From Sulfuricaulis sp040901545 (GTDB taxonomy: Bacteria; Pseudomonadota; Gammaproteobacteria; Acidiferrobacterales; Sulfurifustaceae): DNA of 64,000 bases. A program made the translations under genes and the position numbers. Under the pieces are notes generated by a model. It saw only the letters and a list, made by a program, of their open reading frames with translations. It was not told the origin of the DNA and made no database searches. The stretch covers positions 1 through 64,000 of the forward strand of contig NZ_JBBDYL010000054.1 in NCBI RefSeq assembly GCF_040901545.1, written 5' to 3'. Numbering within the stretch: position 1 is the first letter of the stretch; the number at the start of each line of letters is the position of its first letter. This document shows, in pieces, positions 60,561-64,000 of the stretch.

Positions 60561-61739
60561 TTAAATCACCGCCTCTGCGCGCAATTCAGTGATCTGCGCG
60601 GCGGTATAACCTAATGCTTTGAGAATACCTTCGGTATGCTCGCCCACGTCGGGGATGGGGTCCATGCGTGATTCGGCATCGTTCATGAGCACCGGCGGGA
60701 GCAGCGCCCTGATGGGTCCGACGGGCGAACCCACATTACGCCAGCGGTCGCGCGCGGCGAGTTGGGGATGATCCCAGAATTCCTGCATGGTGTTCTGGCT
60801 GGCATTGGCGATTTGGGCGCGATCCAGCCGCGCGACGATCTCAGCGCGCGTGAGTTTCCCGAACACTTCGCGGATGGCCGCGTCCAGGGCGGCGCGGTGG
60901 GCAACGCGGTTAGTGACATTGCAAAAGCGTGAATCAGTGACGAGCGCCGGCTGTTGCAGCACCGATTCGCAGAAGCGTGTCCATTCGCGCTCGTTCTGGA
61001 TGCCGAGATTCACCCCTTTGCCGTCACCCGTGGCAAACGGCCCGTAGGGCGCGATGGTGGCGTGGCTGGCACCGGTGCGCGCGGGCGCCGTGCCGCCGTA
61101 GGCGGTGAAATAAGCCGGGTAGCCCATCCACTCCCCGAGCGCATCGAACAAGGAGACTTCCAGAGCCGCGCCCCGGCCGGTCCGCTCGCGGCGGTACAGA
61201 GCCGTGAGAATGCCGCTGTAGGCGTACATGCCGGCGGCGATGTCGGCCGCGGAAATTCCGGCCTTGGACGGGGTGTCTTCCGTGCCGGTGGTGGAAACAA
61301 GACCGGTTTCGCATTGGACCAGCAGGTCGTACGCGCGCCTGTCGCGATATGGTCCGCTGCTGCCGTAACCGGAAATAGCGCACACGATCAAGCGCGGGTG
61401 GCGCGCGGTGAGGGTTTTGGCCTCGAGATTTAACCGCGCGGCCGCGCCGGGCGCCAAATTTTGCACAAACACGTCCGCCTGATCGATTAACTTCGATAAT
61501 ATGGCCGCCGCTTCTGGATGCTTGAGGTCGAGCGTCAGGCTCTCTTTGGAACGATTGAGCCAGACAAAGTGGCTGGATAATCCCTTAACAGTGCTGTCAT
61601 AACGCCGAGCAAAGTCGCCCGTGCCGGGGCGCTCGACCTTGATGACGCGCGCGCCCAGATCCGCGAGTTGGCGCGTGGCAAACGGCGCGGCCACGGCTTG
61701 TTCGAGCGCAACGACCGTGATGCCCGCCAGCGGCAACAT
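60561..61739 (-). CDS. CaiB/BaiF-family (class III) CoA-transferase
   Basis: 392 residues. N-terminal LAGITVVALEQAVAAPFATRQLADLGARVIKVERPGTGDFARR, the class III fold with catalytic Asp in RRAYDLLVQCETGL near residue 140-153, and CAISGYGSSGPY. Substrate is not fixed by sequence. The neighbours (acyl-CoA dehydrogenase, CitE-type lyase, MaoC hydratase) match the itaconate route, where Ict activates itaconate, and the mesaconyl-CoA transferase Mct of the 3-hydroxypropionate bicycle. Last gene of the unit, 1 base after the dehydrogenase. Confidence 0.87.
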   Translation of the reverse strand: MLPLAGITVVALEQAVAAPFATRQLADLGARVIKVERPGTGDFARRYDSTVKGLSSHFVWLNRSKESLTLDLKHPEAAAILSKLIDQADVFVQNLAPGAAARLNLEAKTLTARHPRLIVCAISGYGSSGPYRDRRAYDLLVQCETGLVSTTGTEDTPSKAGISAADIAAGMYAYSGILTALYRRERTGRGAALEVSLFDALGEWMGYPAYFTAYGGTAPARTGASHATIAPYGPFATGDGKGVNLGIQNEREWTRFCESVLQQPALVTDSRFCNVTNRVAHRAALDAAIREVFGKLTRAEIVARLDRAQIANASQNTMQEFWDHPQLAARDRWRNVGSPVGPIRALLPPVLMNDAESRMDPIPDVGEHTEGILKALGYTAAQITELRAEAVI

Positions 61740-61740
61740 A

Positions 61741-62928
61741 CTAGTATGATCGCGGCAGGTCGAGCACGTGCTCGGCGATGTAGGACAGGATTAAATTCGT
61801 CGAGATCGGCGCGACCTGGTACAGACGCGTTTCGCGAAACTTGCGTTCAATGTCGTATTCGGCGGCGAACCCGTATCCGCCGTGGGTCTGCATGGCCGCG
61901 TTGGCCGCCTCCCACGAGGCGTCCGCCGCCAGCAGCTTGGCCATGTTGGCCTGCGCGCCGCAGGCCGCGCTGCGGTCGAACAGCGCCGCGGCGTGATAGC
62001 GCATGAGATCGGCGGCGCGCACGTTCACGTAGGCGCGCGCCAGCGGGAACTGAACGCCCTGGTTCTGGCCGATGGGGCGGTCGAAAACAAAACGTTCCTT
62101 GGCGTAACGCGTGGCGCGGTCGATGAACCAGTCGCCGTCGCCGATGCATTCGGCGGCGATCAGTATCCGTTCCGCGTTCATGCCGTCGAGCACGTAGCGG
62201 AATCCCTTGCCCTCCTCGCCGATCAGGTTTTCCGCCGGGACTTCCAGGTTGTCGAGGAAAAGTTCGTTGGTCTCGTGGTTGATCATGGTCTCGATCGGCT
62301 TGACCGTCATGCCTTTTGCCTGGCCCTGTTGCAACTCGACCAGAAACACCGACAGTCCCTCGGATTTTTTCGTGACCCGGTCGAGCGGCGTGGTGCGCGC
62401 CAGCAACAGCATGAGGTCGGAATGCTGCACGCGCGAAGTGAAAACCTTTTGGCCGTTGATGAGGTAGCGATCGCCGCGGCGCACCGCGGTTGTCTTTAAT
62501 TTGGTGGTGTCAGAGCCGGAGGTGGGCTCGGTCACGGCGAAGGCTTGTAACCGCAGTTCCCCGCGCGCAATCTTCGGCAAATAACGGCGTTTTTGTGCTT
62601 CCGATCCGTGCCGCAGCACGGTTCCCATGAGGTACATCTGGGCGTGACCAGCCGCCGCGTTGCCGCCGGCGCGGTTGATTTCTTCCAGAATAACCGAGGC
62701 CTCGGTAATGCCGAGGCCCGTGCCGCCGTAATCTTCGGGAATCAGCGCCGCAAGCCAACCCGCCTCGGTCAGGGCCTTGACGAATTCCTCGGGATAGCGT
62801 TGTTCGCGATCGACGCCACGCCAGTATTTATCCGGATAACGGCGGCACAGTTCGCGCACGGCATCGCGCAAATCGGTGTGGGCAGAGGAATCCGTCACGA
62901 AAGCAGGCTCCGGATGATTTTTTGACAT
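61741..62928 (-). CDS. Acyl-CoA dehydrogenase family protein
   Basis: 395 residues with FAD-dependent acyl-CoA dehydrogenase blocks: YGGTGLGITEASVILEEINRAGG, AFAVTEPTSGSDTTKLKTTAVR (FAD-binding), GYGFAAEYDIERKFRETRLYQVAPISTNLILSYIAEHVLD near the C terminus. The catalytic Glu would lie in this last region, consistent with a short-chain or dicarboxylyl-CoA substrate. It resembles the PA0879-type dehydrogenase next to the itaconate genes of Pseudomonas. Starts 9 bases after the lyase gene. Confidence 0.9.
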   Translation of the reverse strand: MSKNHPEPAFVTDSSAHTDLRDAVRELCRRYPDKYWRGVDREQRYPEEFVKALTEAGWLAALIPEDYGGTGLGITEASVILEEINRAGGNAAAGHAQMYLMGTVLRHGSEAQKRRYLPKIARGELRLQAFAVTEPTSGSDTTKLKTTAVRRGDRYLINGQKVFTSRVQHSDLMLLLARTTPLDRVTKKSEGLSVFLVELQQGQAKGMTVKPIETMINHETNELFLDNLEVPAENLIGEEGKGFRYVLDGMNAERILIAAECIGDGDWFIDRATRYAKERFVFDRPIGQNQGVQFPLARAYVNVRAADLMRYHAAALFDRSAACGAQANMAKLLAADASWEAANAAMQTHGGYGFAAEYDIERKFRETRLYQVAPISTNLILSYIAEHVLDLPRSY

Positions 62929-62937
62929 GAATTATTT

Positions 62938-63729
62938 TTACTCCAGGATGCGTTTGGCGCGCTCGATGATCGGGCGGTCGATCATCCGGCCCTGGAACCG
63001 GATCGCGCCTTTGCCGGCGGCGGCGACGGCGGCCAGCACTTCCTTGGCCCAGGCGGTCTCCTGGGCGCTCGGTGAAAACCCCGCATTGACGGGGGCGACC
63101 TGCTTCGGGTGAATGCACAGTTTGGCGCCAAACCCGAGGCGGCGCGCGCGGTCGATGTCGGCCTTCAGTTTATCGGCGTCGTCCATCTCGATGGTGACGG
63201 TGTCGATGGGCGGCAATATTCCCGCCACGCGCGAGACAATGACTATTTGCGAGGAGGCATAAAGCAATTCCTCGCCGCTGCCCTGGATGCCGGTATCGAG
63301 CTGGAAATCGTACGAGCCGAAAGCCAATCGCTCAACCCGCGGCGAGCGCGCGATGTCAATGGCATGCCAGAGTCCTTGAGCGGTTTCAATAAAAGGAATT
63401 ATGGCGACGTGCCCAGATGTTTGGGCCGCCACGCGCGCGACGTGTTCGGCCGATTCCGCCTTGGGCAACACGATTCCACGCACGCCGGGTTGACGGCCCA
63501 CGGCTTTAAGATCGTCGTTAAACCATTCCGTCTCAGGCCCATTGATGCGCACGTACACCGGCCGTTCCGCTGAGAGCCACGTGACCACCTCGGATCGGGC
63601 TTTAACCTTGTTGTCCAAGGCCACGCCGTCTTCCAGGTCGAGAATGACGGCGTCGGCGCCGGCGTCGTAGGCCTTTTGAAATCGCTCCGGGCGCTCTCCA
63701 GGGGCGAACAGATAAGATCGCGCCGCCAT
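62938..63729 (-). CDS. HpcH/HpaI-family CoA-ester lyase (CitE/citramalyl-CoA lyase-like)
   Basis: 263 residues with RSYLFAPGERPERFQKAYDAGADAVILDLEDGVA (Mg-binding), PVYVRINGPETEW, the Glu in IIPFIETAQGLW, and GSYDFQLDTG. CIHPKQV closes the barrel. Cleaves an acyl-CoA such as citramalyl-, malyl- or beta-methylmalyl-CoA to acetyl-CoA or propionyl-CoA plus an oxoacid. With the MaoC gene upstream it forms the hydratase-lyase pair of itaconate or mesaconate pathways. Confidence 0.88.
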   Translation of the reverse strand: MAARSYLFAPGERPERFQKAYDAGADAVILDLEDGVALDNKVKARSEVVTWLSAERPVYVRINGPETEWFNDDLKAVGRQPGVRGIVLPKAESAEHVARVAAQTSGHVAIIPFIETAQGLWHAIDIARSPRVERLAFGSYDFQLDTGIQGSGEELLYASSQIVIVSRVAGILPPIDTVTIEMDDADKLKADIDRARRLGFGAKLCIHPKQVAPVNAGFSPSAQETAWAKEVLAAVAAAGKGAIRFQGRMIDRPIIERAKRILE

Positions 63730-63772
63730 GATTACGGTCTACCCCGCGCTTTTCGGAAACCGCGAGATGGAT

Positions 63773-64000
63773 TCATGCCTCGGCATCCGGCGCCAGGCGC
63801 GCGATATGCGGCGCCTGCCCGCGCTTGTAAACCATAAGCGTGCGGCGAAAGGTGATCACGGATTTTCCTTCCTGGTTGTAGCCCGTGGTCTTGACCGTGA
63901 CGATGCCGATGTTGGGACGCGACTTCGATTCGCGTTTGTTTAATACTTCCGATTGCGAGTAAATGGTATCGCCCTCGAATACCGGATGCGGCAGTTTGAC
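63773..64000 (-). CDS. MaoC-family hydratase, C-terminal part (truncated by window end)
   Basis: The last 75 residues and stop of a MaoC (hot-dog) hydratase: HPVFEGDTIYSQSEVLNKRESKSRPNIGIVTVKTTGYNQEGKSVITFRRTLMVYKRG. This block matches itaconyl-CoA or mesaconyl-CoA hydratases (Ich/Mch). The 5' part lies beyond 64000. It ends 43 bases before the lyase gene and belongs to the same transcript. Confidence 0.85.
   Translation of the reverse strand, partial: VKLPHPVFEGDTIYSQSEVLNKRESKSRPNIGIVTVKTTGYNQEGKSVITFRRTLMVYKRGQAPHIARLAPDAEA

Noticed and set aside
1..64000. CRISPR array, rRNA, prophage or integrative element with integrase
   Set aside because: No regularly spaced repeats, rRNA sequence, integrase or phage structural gene was seen in the window.

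Overview
The window looks like a chromosomal contig of a free-living Gammaproteobacterium, probably from a draft or metagenome assembly because a 10-base N run splits one gene. The evidence is the kdsA-pyrG-tilS-accA-dnaE block, the trxB / ftsK-lolA-rarA-(...)-serS synteny known from enterics, a complete Gsp-type type II secretion operon, LolA, TonB and KDO synthesis (an LPS-bearing outer membrane). Sulfur-oxidiser or Chromatiales/Acidiferrobacterales-like relatives are a guess I cannot test here.

Layout. 1-8513 (minus): housekeeping kdsA, pyrG, tilS, accA, dnaE. 8593-20215 (plus): gspC to gspN behind a clear sigma70-like promoter, with gspD interrupted by the assembly gap. 20216-21616: an AT-rich spacer, tRNA-Ser(UGA), and a non-coding block with two decayed tRNA-Ser 5' fragments and strong hairpins. 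21617-26053: a likely PQQ-use and uptake module of periplasmic sorbosone/sugar dehydrogenase, small cytochrome c, a YncD/PqqU-type TonB receptor and a convergent tonB. 26174-34467 (minus): a seven-gene, tightly overlapping exopolysaccharide-type cluster (processive GT2, membrane-anchored bactofilin-like protein, alpha/alpha-toroid protein, amidotransferase-like plus NodB-like deacetylase, UDP-GlcNAc 2-epimerase, YaiO-type outer-membrane barrel, polytopic membrane protein). It does not match the Pel, Pga, Bcs or Alg layouts and is the best candidate here for an undescribed system.

34517-45887: serS, a cation/proton antiporter, a Sel1 protein, rarA, lolA and ftsK on minus, then divergent trxB, an Smr protein and a glutamate-synthase-like FMN enzyme. 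45980-48864: a LysR regulator divergent from two small proteins (one DUF1127-like), and a chemoreceptor without a ligand domain. 49363-52913: the glyoxylate-to-glycerate route glxR-hyi-gcl, with a Gcl that carries Glu where E. coli Gcl has Val51. 53314-57691: two small conserved proteins, a lower-GC secreted glycoside hydrolase, a membrane b-type/dihaem c fusion, and a formate/nitrite channel gene with an in-frame amber codon.

57765-60560 is a decaying accessory patch: an orphan HigA, a RelE/NadS-type toxin-antitoxin pair with an autoregulatory palindrome, MazE beside a dead mazF, one intact REP-associated tyrosine transposase (RAYT), and the relic end of a second. 60561-64000 (minus): CaiB-type CoA-transferase, acyl-CoA dehydrogenase, CitE-type lyase and a truncated MaoC hydratase, a set like the itaconate/citramalyl-CoA or mesaconyl-CoA pathways.
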